NCBI GenBank assembly: GCA_964017065.1
Contig: OZ024788.1
Span: forward strand, 9,217,761-9,281,760
Direction of reading: 5' to 3'
Length of the DNA stretch: 64,000 bases
Source of the DNA: Haliclona indistincta
Lineage: Eukaryota > Porifera > Demospongiae > Haplosclerida > Chalinidae
This document shows, piece by piece, positions 40,101 through 55,865 of the stretch. The notes under the pieces are model-generated. The model was not told the origin of the DNA, made no database searches, and worked only from the letters and a program-made list of their open reading frames with translations. Both the position numbers and the translations under genes were made by a program. The first letter of the stretch is position 1, and the number at the start of each line of letters is the position of its first letter.

Positions 40101-41188
40101 CCCCTCAACAAGTACGCTACGGGCTATATCACCGTTCTCACACTTACAGACATTACTAAAATTTAGATTTGTTTTCTTCTTCTGTATAGCATCAACATGA
40201 CCATGCAGTTTGTCCATGATCATCTCATTCTTATCACTCTCAGTCATTCTTGTATTTACTGATTCTTTTTCTACTAAAGCAATATTAATGAACGATTTTG
40301 ACTTGTACTTTAGCAGATTAGATTCTTTGTCATATACTGGAGTCGTTTTAAAAGTATATCGATCTTTAAGATAAGTTGCATATCGTTGCAAGCAAGGAGA
40401 AGCAGTGGTAGCAGGTGGTAAGGCTAGTGAGGATGAAGCAGCTGTACTGGAAGACTCGTATCCAGGATCTTGGTGAGGGCATGCAGTGTGTAACACTACT
40501 GTACTGGTGGGTCCATGAAGAGTGGTGAGGGAAGAGGATGGTGCAGTGACTAGTCTAGGATGCTTAGGAGGAGGAAGACCATGAGAAGGTGAGTGTTGTG
40601 GTAAAGCACAGGAGGAGTAAGGAGAGGGATGAGATGGTGCAGGCCTAGAGGAAGTGGTTCCACTAGATGATGATGGTATAGTGTCTGATGATTGCCCAAC
40701 ATGAGCTAGAGAGAATGTTGCTGGAAGAGAGTGAGTGACATGAGATGATGAGTGGTGAGCTGTACCAGTAGTGAAGGGGTTAAGAGAAGGAGTGTCTAGT
40801 CTAGGTCGCTGAGGAAGAGGAGGACCATCATGACTGGGATCATGAGAGAATTGAGAGGAGTGGGTGAGTGTATTAGCAGTAGTGGTCTGATAGGATGGTA
40901 CATTGGATTGCCAGTTGTGATAAAGAGAAGGAGGAAGAGGGAAGTAGCCATGCTGTAAGGCAAGATACGGGTTTGGTTGTTGTGTCATGTGATAAGGTAG
41001 AGGGTATGGCAGGTGTGGCTGTTGATGAGGTGAGGGGTAGTAAGGAAGGACAGGAGTACATGGTGGAATAGTTGGGTTGCTGTGCGTTTGAGGATCACAA
41101 GATGGTTGATAAGATGAGTTGCCAGATGAGTGGGTGGAGCTAGATTGATGAGGTGCTCCATGCAGTGATGATGAGAACACATCGTGTG
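37155..41188 (-). CDS. NLR2: NACHT-LRR receptor main exon
   Basis: Probable intracellular NLR sensor with one 1.34-kilocodon exon and no disabling change. In order: a Pro/Ser/His-rich disordered region (about 1-260) with PQRPRLDTPS and PPPKHPRLVTAPSS; pre-NACHT (about 263-345); NACHT with Walker A GAPGVGKTT (360-368), Walker B LLILDGYDEL (432-441) and TSRPLATR (469-476); a winged-helix region with FLHLTLQEYLAA; then LRRs to the end (YKKW, TGA). The LRR part has extra ~135-residue modules (each with a TSSLIHSL-type motif and an INHW motif) that NLR1 lacks. The start is not an ATG: an acceptor CTAACAG before 41188 gives phase 1, matching the two upstream Death exons (48766-49053, 49270-49645) across a 7.6 kb repeat-filled intron. 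Ligand unknown. Confidence 0.88.
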
Positions 41189-41281
41189 CTGTTAGTATAC
41201 AGAGAAAGTATTAATCGACTGATACAACAACATTGCCGCATGCGCCTGCTATATCATTATTAATAATATTATCACAATGTA

Positions 41282-41400
41282 CAGTAAATCGGGAAAATTT
41301 TGTTGTTAAAATAATTAATTTCGAGGGTAAGATCATGCAACCACGAAATTAAATGCACGAAAAAATTTCAACAACGAAAATTTGTGTATGCCGAGTTGTA
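41282..41400. mobile_element. Truncated TIR element
   Basis: Starts TACAGTAAATCGGGAAAATT and carries the internal AACGAAAATTTGTGTATGCC of the family at 4847 and 14533, but stops where the next element begins at 41408. Only one end is present. Confidence 0.65.
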
Positions 41401-41407
41401 TGTTTAA

Positions 41408-43885
41408 AGTAAAGTAAAAAAGCTTTAATAAAAAAACTGAAAAGTGTAGGGATGACTCTTAAAAAAGGAAAGGAACAAGATGGGATGATGCTTGCAAAAG
41501 TAAAGGAACAAGATGGAATAATGCTAAGCTTGCAAATGTAAAAGTCCCAAGTATCCCTACATCAGCGGCTTGCTGCGACGCAACTGACAAATACGGAATC
41601 CTCTTCCAATATCTTTACAATCGTCGATTACTTCATCGTACTGCGTCCTCCAAACTCAGCTACCTGCAGCTATACAACTGTCAACTACTTCATCGGACTG
41701 CGTCCTCCTAAACACAGATACCTCTAGTTATTTACAACCGCCAATTACTTCATCGGACTGCGTCCTCCAAACACAGATACATCTAGTTATTTACAACTGT
41801 CAACTACTTCATCGGACTGCGTCCTCCTAAACACATATACCTCTAGTTATTCACAACCGTCAATTACTCCATCGGACAGCGTCCTCCTTCAAGCCGCTGA
41901 TGTAGGGATACTTGGGACTTTTACATTTGCAAGCTTAGCATTATTCCATTTGTTCCTTTACTTTTGCAAGCATCATCCCATCTTGTTCCTTTCCTTTTTT
42001 AAGAGTCATCCCTACACTTTTCAGTTTTTTTATTAAAGCTTTTTTACTTTACTTGTTCCTGTTACTTTTTTGATCACTATCAGTTTGAACTTATTAGTTG
42101 TATTCTATGTTAGATGTTATTTCATTTTGACAACTCTGTGAGCAGCAGTTACTGGTCTAGCAGATGTGAACGTGCACAGGGTCTGGAGAGTAAGGAGTGT
42201 AGTTTAAAATAATGTTTAATATTACCAATCATTCATTGAAAGGTTTAAAATAGTAAAGAGGTTAAGAACGCAGATAGCAAAATATCAAGCCCAGGTATGA
42301 TTTGACAACATGATACTTGTTAGTACAGTAATGGATGAAGGAAGAGACTAATACTGACAACTCATGATGCTGCAAGCCTAATAGTAGTAGCACGCCTAGT
42401 AGAACCTTGTTCATGTCAATATCACACTCACAGAGGCTTCTAGTCCTTTACAACTGACTTACGCTGCGTGGTGTAGGAACCTTACTGTGCGCAGAATCTC
42501 AGTTGCTGCCCGCCGGGGCGGTAACTGAATCGTTCACGTCTGGCTATGTCAGTTTTAACCCGCCATCTGAAGCTTTAACGAACAGATCAGTGTTACTTAG
42601 GGTATAGTACTGCTCTAGACAAATTTCATACCTCTGGCTTGCGCGCTGAAGCGTCCAGAGCAGAGACAAAACGCAGTATCGATCGAGATGGCTGCAAAAC
42701 TGATGTGGGCGGAGTTAATGATACATGCGACAAGAGGGTTAATTATTTAATGGCGTCTTCAGTCCAAAACGGCCCAAAAACCATGTTTTTCAAGGATTAC
42801 TCGCTTCTGGTAGTGTTTAATGCCTATCTAAGAAGTAATTGCACTATTCCAGATATATACACGTGCAATTGTGCAGGTTTGGTAGTGATTCGTTCACTCA
42901 GGACAGTGCTAGGCTCGTTCAAAGAAGAAAGAAAGAAGAAGAAGAAGAAGAAAGATGAACAATTCGCGTGGGCGGCGATTTTAGTTTGCCACTTTAGAAA
43001 CGTCTGTCAGCTTCGCCAAAGGTATTTCCATGCTCAGAACAATCGTCTGATCAATCCTAGATGTATGGAATCTCGAGAAACGCTAAAACAGCGAAGATCT
43101 GCGACGGCTCTCTGAGAGTCGCCATCTTGATTTTCGTCGTCAAGCAAGCAGTCCCGGCGACTTCATAGACTTTTTATTTATAACTAGAATTTATAACTAC
43201 AGCGATTTACATAACAGTATGGGGGAAATAATACATGAAGCGTCTGTGGCTGCTATCCTGACTGTCGAGCGATAGATCGACGCGCTTCAAATGCAACAGC
43301 ATGCAGCAGCATCTTGTCCACAGACGTATAGAGCGAATTTCCGTAATTCGATCCAGAATTTTTTTAAAATAACTTTTTCTGGTCTTAGCTTGCCGTTTTG
43401 CAGGGTTAGCAAGGGAGTATCGAAAAATCGCTCTATACGTCTGTGCGCGTTGGAATTTTAAAGCTGTAAACGAAGTTCTTTCCGGAGCAAGCAAGCCGAA
43501 CTGGAGATAACAGCCACAGCCACAGACTGGGCGAGCTCACTGCTCCACGTTAGCTAAATAGTTGGTGACTGAAACTTGCTATAATCTGTCAGCTTCGCCA
43601 AAGGTATTTCCATGCTCAGAACAATCGTCTGATCAATCCTAGATGTATGGAATCTCGAGAAACGCTAAAACAGCGAAGATCTGCGACGGCTCTCTTTCTT
43701 GATTTTCGTCGTCAAGCAAGCAGTCCCGGCGACTTTCATAGACGTCTTACACTTCAGAGTCACTTAGAGATAGTTAGAATGCAGTATAGATGCATAATAG
43801 TAGAGATATGTGCGAAAACTCATTTTCACACATGAGTAGCCGCCATCTTAATTCGAGGTCATCCCTACATATCATTGGATAGGCA
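41408..43885. mobile_element. Half copy of the 4.0 kb palindromic element
   Basis: Matches the left half of 7291-11310 from its outer end (TTAA then AGTAAAGTAAAAAAGC) through the small palindrome with ~59-bp tandem units (about 41630-41890) to the centre motif near 43870, where it stops. Within it, about 115 bp (43001-43112) is repeated directly at 43577-43695 around ~460 bp of unrelated DNA, a secondary insertion or duplication. No genes. Confidence 0.75.
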
Positions 43886-44658
43886 ATGATAATTTTATCG
43901 ATTTGCTTTTTGTGATTATCATATTGGGTGTGGTATATTCCTTTGTAACATTCCTCTGTAATTAAAAAATCTGACACGTAGAATCTCTATTTAGCTTCTC
44001 CAAGCTTACTGAGCACTCCTAGTGAAACCCAATTGAAAGTAGAGTCGACACAGCTGAAAGATAACAAACTGGAGCGTCGTCACAGTTCAAACGACATACT
44101 CTGCTCTAGTACGAGCTTTGCTCAATGGCGGAAATGGTGATACTGCTACCTTCTTGCAAAAGCAGAGGGCCTGTCACATGCAGTGCTTGGTAGTCTTGGG
44201 AAGCTTACCTAATAATTATGATAAAATACCTTATACAATGAATATTCGGGCAATACGAGATTACATAATACGAGATAACAGAAGCCCTCGCACTATTATG
44301 CGCTCGTGACGTCTATACACATCGTGAAAAAAACCTGTATTACCCTCCTTTTCATCGTATAACGGAGAACAAGGCTCATAATTGACATATTTTTTTAATG
44401 AAATTCACCTCTAGAATTTGAGGCATTCAGTAATGCAGGTATCAGTGAAGTCACTTGTCAAGCTTCACAATGTGTCAGTACGGTGCAGTGCTATTTATAG
44501 AAACATTTTTATGTTGCACAATCACGTGTCATGCAGTTCCAGCAAACTTTTATTAACTATGTGAGCAGTGCCATTGGAATGTTAGCTATAGCGCTAAGTG
44601 TAATTAGTTCTTTTGGTTTGACATGTAAACAGTTACTATCATAGCAGCACAATGATAA
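43886..44658. other. No gene seen
   Basis: No supported coding sequence. 44570-44650 resembles 62770-62850 (TGACATGTAAACAGTTACTA), which is another shared repeat fragment. Confidence 0.4.
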
Positions 44659-44960
44659 CAAGTAATAAAAACATTCTAACAAAAATAAAAGAGATTTAGG
44701 GTTGGTACATGTATCGAAAAAGTGTGGAAACAAGACTGTGAAAAAGGTAAGAGAACAAGATTTGAAATGAAGAGGATTGTAATGCTACCTACCCTATTAA
44801 ATTTTAACCACAGCTATCGAAAGCAGTTAATCTAAGGAGGTAGCATTACACTGCTATTGTTACAATTTCAAATCTTGTTTACTTACCTGTTTCACAATCT
44901 TGTTTCCATACTTTTTCGATACATGTACCAACCCTAAATCTAAAACGTTTTTATTACTTC
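44659..44960. repeat. Foldback MITE, copy 2
   Basis: Inverted arms matching 3111-3398, including CAAGTAATAAAAACATTC on the left and AACGTTTTTATTACTT on the right. It has an extra inverted pair (AACAAGATTTGAAAT on one arm and its inverse on the other) not obvious in copy 1. Confidence 0.8.
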
Positions 44961-45649
44961 ATTCTTTTCTTTTAATGACTTAATTAGTTGATACTGATGC
45001 TAATAGAGTGCAAAAAAAGAACTATTATTACATACACGGGCGTGCGTGAGTAGGTAACGGAGTTCAAGCAGAATGCATGGAATGGAGTCTGTTATGGACC
45101 AAAAATCGATGTTTTGCTGGAAATGCTCGCTTCTTAGGCTTAAATAGATATCAGATGCACTGACTAGTGTAGTTTCTGTGTAGGAATAGCTCACTCGCCA
45201 AGGCGCTAGGCTGGCTGGAGAAAAAGAAATAAGATGAACAAACGGGTGACCACGTGAACTCTGGTTTACCACCTCAGAGTTAGTTTCTATTGTTGCTAAA
45301 AGTCTCTTTGGCACCTGAAAAAATCTTCTAAGACACATCAGAAGGTTAGAATCGCTTCAAACGCCCGTGCGACGAAGATGAGCATGCCGTAATTTTGCCT
45401 TCTGACGAAACGCCATATTGTTTTTTGTTGTACCAACATGTTTTCTTGACGGACCTAATGAACTCATCGCAAGCGCTTACCCATCAGCATGACACCAGAT
45501 GATTAAATTACCGTGAGATTTTATGAGAAAAGAAATACGTGATTAACTCGTTTCAGTCTGGTAAATATGCCATTGCTACAGTGTGGCATAATTGTGCCCA
45601 ACACTCTGATCATGTATAAACAAAATTTGCAAAATGTTCTTGATTTCTG

Positions 45650-46790
45650 GCAATGAGCCAAATTCATGCAGCTGTAACAAATACATGCACAACATAAATG
45701 AACAGATTTTACAAACCCTCGCCATGTTATGCACATGAGTTAGCTCCTTAGTTATGGTTTGCTGAAGAAGCTTTGCAGCTAAAGCCAACCTGCTTGCTAT
45801 TGAACTGCACTGCTAACCAGAAGACAACAAAGTGCTGACCTCAAGGTTTGCCAAGTGGGCGTGACCACGAACTCTTGAGCTGAATGAACATTGCTATAGA
45901 CTTTTCCCGAGATGTCTATGCAACTTTAGTCCAGTAGTTCAGTTGAAATCTACAAGCATCTAGATACTCAACTATAGGCGCTTGTGTTCTCAGAGATGTC
46001 CAAGATGGCCGTCAAGGTGAGTCAGCCATGCATAACTCGACAACAAAACCATTTTAACAAAATCTATGAGTCACATTGCAAGCCATTGTCGTGCTAAGCC
46101 TGTTCGTACCTTTACAGAGATTTAGAAGTGAGCGATGGTCTCTGCAGCTAGATGGACAGAACGAATGAACGAATGACAAATGAACAGACTTCACGAAACC
46201 CTCGGCGTGTTGCACATTGTAGAGTTAGCTCCTTAGTTATGGTTTGCAGAAGGAGCTTTGCAGCTAAAAGCAAACCTGCTTGCTATTGAAATTGCACTGC
46301 TAACCAGAAGACAGCAAAGTGCTGACCTCGTGCTGACCACAAGGACAAGGTGTGTCAAGTGGGCGTGACCGTGAACACTGAGTAGGTACATGTAGCCATT
46401 GCTCTTGGCCTTGATAGGCTTTTTCTTGAGATGTCTACGCACCCCCAGAGCTGTCTTGCAGTTTAGATGGAATCTACAAGTACCTAGGTAGTCAACTATG
46501 GGCGCTTTTGTCATCAGAGAGGTCAAAGACGGCCCACCGTCAAGGTGAGCCAGCCATAACTCGAGAACAAAAGCACTTTAGCAAAATCCACGAGTCACAT
46601 TGCAAGCCATTGTCATGCTAAGCCTGTTCATGCCTTTACCGAGTTTCAGAAGTGAGCGATGGTCTCTGTAGCTCGATGGACAGAACGAATGAACGAACGA
46701 CAGAGCAAGTACCGTAACCCTCGCGCATGCGCCGAGGGTTAACTAAGTACCGCAAACCCCGTGCATGCACAGAGGGTTAATAAAACAGAA
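45650..46790. repeat. Inverted relatives of the 35 kb tandem array
   Basis: About two units of the array at 35073-36839 in the opposite orientation, ending on the right with the CTCGCGCATGCGCCGAGG near-palindrome (46711-46742). Sequence from 45018 to 45470 to its left matches 4295-4730. No genes. Confidence 0.75.
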
Positions 46791-47161
46791 AATTAATGGT
46801 TGACAAGACAATACACGTGCAAGCAAAAGCCATTCCACAAAATAGCAGACGAATGTTGCATCGAAATCATCACACTGCATCAAAAGTCAACTATGCGTGA
46901 AGATTCAGCCAAACATGCAATCTCGAGTAGTGGTTTGGAAATGAATGGTACTATTATTCATTACATCAAAGCCACACTCATGCACTAAATTGCATCGCAA
47001 GCACCATAAGCACCAAACAAATGTCATGTGAAAGAGCCACATGATATGTGAGAGAGCCACGTGACACGTGAGAGTCACATGTGCCCCTCAGGTTGATATA
47101 ACTTGTATCTAGCTCAAAGTATAAAACAAGGCTTCATGATAATGTGACTACTACGCATGTA

Positions 47162-48707
47162 ACCATAGATACAATATCCCTTAGAGGGACTGGCAACAGG
47201 CAGGAATTTCACCTTGTTCCGCGTTACGGGTTAAATTTAGTTTCGTTATGACAACTTACAAGTGTATTGCGCCTAGTGAAGGACCACCAAACTGCACCAA
47301 ACAGTGAATAACCAAGATTTTACAGCAGCATAAGATCGTTGCTGAAGAAGCGATCAACGTTAAATGCATGCAGACTGGTTCCACAGACGGGCACCTAAAC
47401 TGGAAGGTAGAACGAAAGCTGGAACAGCTAAGGTGTATTTATCGCTAGAAAAAGAACACAACGAGCATTGCATTCAGCCAAGTATTATCGCACGGTAGCA
47501 TTACACTTAGTCAACAACAGGAGTTACAGATGCACTATTACACTGATTCTGTGTGATTGCGTATCGGAAAAATCTGGAAAAAGCTACTTACAAGAACACG
47601 ACCATCATTCAGGATAACATCTCTTAGAGTATAGTCTAGTGATATTGACCAATGAGATTGACTACAGCTTGGACTCTAAATAGCTTAGTATCCAAACCGC
47701 GCACTTAGTATCCAAGCCGCGCTACTTAGAAGCCAACTTGAATCAGTACAGGAATTGTTGGATTCATTCTCTCTGCATAACGAAAAGACTATCATAAAGA
47801 AGAGCGACGACTAGTTGACACGTAGCGCAGATAGACGAGTGGAAGCGAGCTAGAAATGTTACTCGCTTTCGATCATTTAATAGTCGCGAGTCCGCAGTGC
47901 AGTGCGCGTGGCAGGGGAGGAGTTTCAAAAGCCAGGGTGGAGTTTGTTATAGTGGCGCACATGGCTGGCGACCCAAAGAGCTTCTGTGTGGACAGTTTAA
48001 TGCTAGAGGCGCTTGACTTACCGTTCGATTAACATTAACGTTTGTGCCACGGTAAGAGTACTGCTGAGTGTTGTTCGCCATCGAAGATTACCATTTCTCT
48101 GTTCAGAACTACGTAAGAAACAACTTTAGCACGCCTCGTCTTTTCAAAAACAAACGCCATTTCTTTGTTTACAAAATCCATCGTGTGAGTGTTGCTTAGC
48201 TACTCGTGGCTATACTCTAAAATAGTTAGACGCCTCGGCCAATGGGATCTACGCGGTTTAGAAACCTCGGCCGGGTTATGTAACGACCTCGCTACGCTCG
48301 GTCGTCACAACAAACCCGCCTCGGTTTCTAAACAGCGTAGATCCCATGGCCTCGTCGTCTAACTTATATTTATTATACATTTACATCACTATTCCTGCAG
48401 TCCTAGCTCCACTATACGATCGACTGAACAGAACGCAAGTTGCAGGTGTCCTCAGAGTATACCCAGAACAATCTGAGGTCGTCAATGAGCTGTCACAGAG
48501 GACTGTCCCAACGTGGTCGCCATGCATGCACAAGACCTGTCCTACTAAGCAGCACCTCATTGCGAAGCTACTGGAACAGATGCGTGTACAACTAATGTTT
48601 AACCAGTAACGCGGACTCACATCAAAGGGTGTGCCGCCCATAATGTAAGAGCATTGGGCGTTGCGCACACGTTGCCAGTCCCTCTAAGGGATACTGTGTC
48701 TATGATG
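47162..48707. mobile_element. TIR element with internal hairpin
   Basis: A ~36-bp terminal inverted repeat containing ATCCCTTAGAGGGACTGGCA (itself partly palindromic) lies at 47165-47200 and inverted at 48671-48707. An internal ~40-bp inverted pair at 48230-48350 brackets TCGCTACGCTCGGTCGT. A plus-strand frame at 48346-48609 (87 codons, VLRVYPEQSEVVNELSQ) could be an exon but nothing confirms it. Confidence 0.6.
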
Positions 48708-48765
48708 TAACTAAAGCTTAACATGATGTAATCTCAATAGTTAGACTATTGTACAGTACATGTAC

Positions 48766-49053
48766 CTGAGTGAGGAGGGTAGTCCACACCAACAGCTGTA
48801 GCAAGGTCTCTAGCTACAGTAGGCTCATCACACATCACTATAGCCTCAACCAATGTGATCCACTCGTTGGGTTGGGTCGTGTTCCTCACCCATCGACTGA
48901 TTAGTGCTTGTAGCTTGCCCACAGTGTCTCGTTGGTCAGCTTCAATGATAGGAACAGCACTCGCTAGCTTCAGTCCATTAGCGAGAGATTTCCACTTCTC
49001 TGCTGGACACTTTGCTTTTTGTAGCTCAAAAAGAACAGTGTTCACATCAAAAC
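48766..49053 (-). CDS. Second Death-domain exon of NLR2
   Basis: Acceptor TTTTAATCTCAG, donor GTACATG. The exon is 288 bp and both flanking introns are phase 1, so it can be added or lost without changing frame. It encodes FDVNTVLFELQKA, KWKSLANGLKLASAVPI, VGKLQALISRWVRN, EWITLVEAIVM and TVARDLATAVGVDYP, a six-helix Death-type pattern. It joins in frame from the Death exon at 49270 and on to the NACHT exon at 41188. Confidence 0.78.
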
Positions 49054-49269
49054 CTGAGATTAAAATTAATGAGTACACAGGTGGCGTGACTTTGAATGAA
49101 ATGTCTATCAAAAATGCATGTGCAGTAGTATCTAGAGATACTGGTAGACTTCACTGTATGATGGGCGTTTGATCAATTTTAAATCTGTACCAAAAGAATC
49201 TATTTATCTATAATAAGCATCATTTTGAGTACAGTAGCTACTAGTAAAGGCACTATCCATTATCCTTAC

Positions 49270-49645
49270 CTCTTGATGAGCTAGTTTGATCAGGTACTTG
49301 AGCTTGTAGTTCACTAACTCTCTCGGCAAGGTCTAGTCGGCCACACTGTCTGAAATCGTGAGCTAGTCTACCGTACGTAGCCCCTGGTCCGTATCTCTCT
49401 TTCCAGGCATTTAGCATCGCCATACCGGTCCGTGTGGAGCTGATGAAAGCAGAAGAATCATCCTGATAACCAACTTCGTCTTCTTGTATTTCGAGTCCAA
49501 GAAAAGGCGCCACAGCTCTCCAGTCAAGAATCCACTCAGATATCTGAGACAAATGAGCGTCAGTGCAAGGCTGATCCATAGTGTGTATAAGATCTATGGC
49601 CGATTCAACGATAAAGAAACAACCGACGACATCTTGACACCACAC
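49270..49645 (-). CDS. First Death-domain exon of NLR2
   Basis: Encodes HLSQISEWILDWRAVAPFL, MAMLNAWKERYG, ATYGRLAHDFRQCGRLDL and AERVSELQAQ, a Death module paralogous to 21389-21746. The start is either the ATG at 49579 (MDQPCT), which aligns with the paralogue, or 49645. Donor GTAAGG at 49269, phase 1, fits the next Death exon. Together these give NLR2 a Death-Death-NACHT-LRR order. The 5' untranslated region and promoter are not resolved. Confidence 0.78.
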
Positions 49646-50439
49646 AACAATGGGCGGAGTTAACTACCGCAAGATCTGGAGGAGGGGCAGAATGCAATGC
49701 AGCTAGCAATGTACCAAATCCAGATCTACAAGTAAGCGGATGATGAGCTCAATGTCACCCTCTGTCTAGTACTTCAGTCAGTGCTCATTAACTGCTATCG
49801 CGTTAAAAAACTAGAGTTCTAATGAACACATACCCGTGCGCTGAGCTAGGAGCTAAACACCTGCATTACTGCAACAGACCTAGCCCATAGACAGCTCCAG
49901 AATAATAGATGATAGCATACATGCACTAACAATTGATTGGCACATCACAGAAGGCCTCAAGAAAGGCTGATACTGTAGCTATAATAAGATTTTGCGCGCG
50001 CATATCTCTGGGCTCTGACGTATACTGTACATGTGAGACTGAGTGAGGACATCGACATGGATAGGAGGTTGGGTGACACACCCACAATACCGTAAAGTGC
50101 TCTTACAAGGACACGTAGCTTTAGATAGCCATGAATTAGCCGCTCGAACAAGGCTTGCCAGCACAGAAAGAGTCTTCTTGTGACTATAAATTCAGTGAAG
50201 AAGCTGCAGAGAGAGTTTTTGTGGAGATTTTCGAGCGGTGAGACGTAAACAAGCGTGTTTTTTGTCCACACACACACACACATACCGACGGACACAAACG
50301 CATAACCCTGGCGCATACTGCGCACGGGTAATGAAGTGTAATAGAGTGATCAAAATTAATGTTGCATAAAGTGATTCAGTGTTGGTACAATGAAGGAGCT
50401 AGAGTGAGTGTACATGATATAGTGAGTTAGTCTCTACTG
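49646..50439. other. No gene seen
   Basis: Intergenic between NLR2's first exon and the STAT remnant. A CACACACACACAC run and a CCTGGCGCATACTGCGCACGG near-palindrome (about 50305-50330) recall the array at 35 kb. No exon supported. Confidence 0.4.
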
Positions 50440-51440
50440 CTAGTGGCTCCGTTCTGATGTCGACCACTCCTCAGCTGGTGTCACATGGGTCAGTACTGCA
50501 GTGGCTGGTGCTAGTTGCTGCTGACCACACTGAGAAAATGATGGCTTAGAATAGAGCTCATCACACAACACACACTCTCACCTGATCTGTGCTGCTGCTG
50601 TTGACTATAATTATTACAAGCTAGTGGAGTGAGATCATGTGTAGTCTGAGCTAGGAGAGTGGAACATGTGTATAGACCTGCCAGCAAAGATGAAAACATC
50701 TTGTTTGAAGCAACACAAATAATCCGCCTCTTACTTGTATAATGGTTCTTGTCTTAATTCATTCTTTGTAGAGAGAAATAAAGAAACTCAATTCAAACAC
50801 TCAGATGGTGTTGCAGTTAATACACATGATACCAGGTCATGTGACTGACACACCCCCAGCCACTAGCTGAGTCAGAAGAGAGAGAGAGAGAATCATCAAT
50901 GATAACTGATACACTCATTAACTCACTCTTACACTCATTCTCGTTTCAGTGCAGGTCTTGATCAGATCAAAGTGTCTGTAGAACCACTCACAGAACGTGA
51001 AGGTACGAGTACGCAGCTGGTCTCTACACATCTGCTGACGAGTGACTGCATGACATCTGCTTGATATCCTCCTTCATCCCAGTGACACACAATGATACAT
51101 GTACACCATCACACTAACGACACCCACCTACACCAAGTAGTTTCTGATCCAGTTCCGCATGATGAGTGAGACCATGCCCAGTGTGAGCTAGGAAATAATA
51201 GCCGAGACCAAAGACCATGGTACGACCTCTGGGACTACAAACTGCTCTCAATTCTGCACAGTAGGAAAGAGAATAAGAATCAAGACATGTTCACTGTACA
51301 GTAGGTACTGTAGTAGTAGAGGAAGATTGAGAACAAGAGAACAGGATTGACTCACACAGTGAAATAGTGTTGTACCGCTTCAGTGAAGGCATTGTCCCAG
51401 AAGCTGGTAGCAAGCTCAGCTGCTGGTTGCTGAGCTTGCT
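50440..51440 (-). pseudogene. STAT5/6-like gene remnant, 3' part
   Basis: STATs are SH2-containing transcription factors activated by tyrosine phosphorylation. From 5' to 3': an exon with SFWDNAFTEAVQHYF (51.4 kb), one with GLTHHAELDQKLLG (51.2), one with DQLRTRTFTFCEWF and FDLIKT (about 50940-51060), matching the end of the STAT DNA-binding domain and the linker (compare FTFW.WFDG in the family). Two further exons (about 50580-50690, and 50440-50525 with QQQLAPATAVLTHV and TAG) look like a Gln-rich C-terminus. I find no SH2 domain between 50.7 and 50.93 kb, so the core functional unit is missing. Its upstream continuation lies beyond the NEMF fragment at 54872-55463. Confidence 0.65.
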
Positions 51441-54870
<3,430 letters not shown>

Positions 54871-54871
54871 A

Positions 54872-55463
54872 GGCATTGTACCAGAAGATGATAGCAAGCT
54901 CAGCTGCTGGTTGCTGAGTGACGATGACTACCACTGGGAGAGATTGTCACTGGAGCTGGAGGAGAAGGTACCATACATGAGTACATAGAGAGTGATCACT
55001 GAGATTACACTTAACACACTCAAACAGTACTGTAGTCACATAAACTGCACTACTACACTAAAAATACACATTCCAACAGACTCTCTAAAATATTAGTAAC
55101 TGAAGTCAAGTCAAGTTGACTACATGTATATTGTCTGTTTGTGTGTACATAGTTTGTGTTGATTATGACATGCTAATCAACTGTTGTACAATGATGACAC
55201 ACACTACCTGAACAGGATCGTTCATTCCTCCAGCTCCTGCTGCTGTCATACTGAATACCATCCATCCGAGTTAGAGCAAAGGAAACTTTTCTTCAGTGAC
55301 AGTCTCAGCCGCCCTCCTCTCTGAGCTCCTCTTAATCTTCTTGAGTTGCATGAAATTGAAGTTGCACTGAAGAGTACCAGTTTGAGCATTGTACTCCATA
55401 GCCTTCTGATTGTTGAGAATTGCTCCTGTTGATAACTGGTTGGTGACTCTGAGCCCACAAAAG
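54872..55463 (-). pseudogene. STAT5/6-like gene remnant, DNA-binding-domain part
   Basis: The exon at about 55274-55463 (acceptor CTTCTTCAG) encodes [38 protein letters not shown] and [10 protein letters not shown], a close match to the STAT5/6 DNA-binding region, then meets an in-frame TAA (55271-55273). A second segment (about 54880-54970) reads [17 protein letters not shown], the following STAT strand, but in a frame preceded by TGA. Between them 54990-55250 has nothing recognisable. Its last ~50 bp are a diverged duplicate of 51384-51432, where the STAT sequence resumes after the NEMF insertion. No coiled-coil or N-terminal STAT exons are seen upstream. Confidence 0.65.
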
Positions 55464-55865
55464 CTGAAGAAGGAGAGAAATGACAAAATTTCACAGCTGG
55501 TTCATATTTCCTTCTTGTGGTGATATCACTCTCAATAACAGGATAATACAGTAATGGATCATGTACTGAGTGGTAGTAGAGTGATGGAAGGGTTAATAAA
55601 GGTGACTCACTGATAGTATGAAGGTGGTTAGTAGCAGCACTGCTGTACTGTAGTTCACTGTATTCACTGAGTGAGGCTTGAGCTGAGCACTGAGAGCACG
55701 AGATATACTGTATAGCTACTAACATACTGTAATCATCACAACTAACATCAACAATGATCAAAATAAATACTGAAAATCATTATTCTTTCAAATAGTTTAA
55801 AGCCATAAAGCTTGCATAGCACATTTTGAGAATAGAACAATAACACTAACCTCAGTAGTTGAGAG

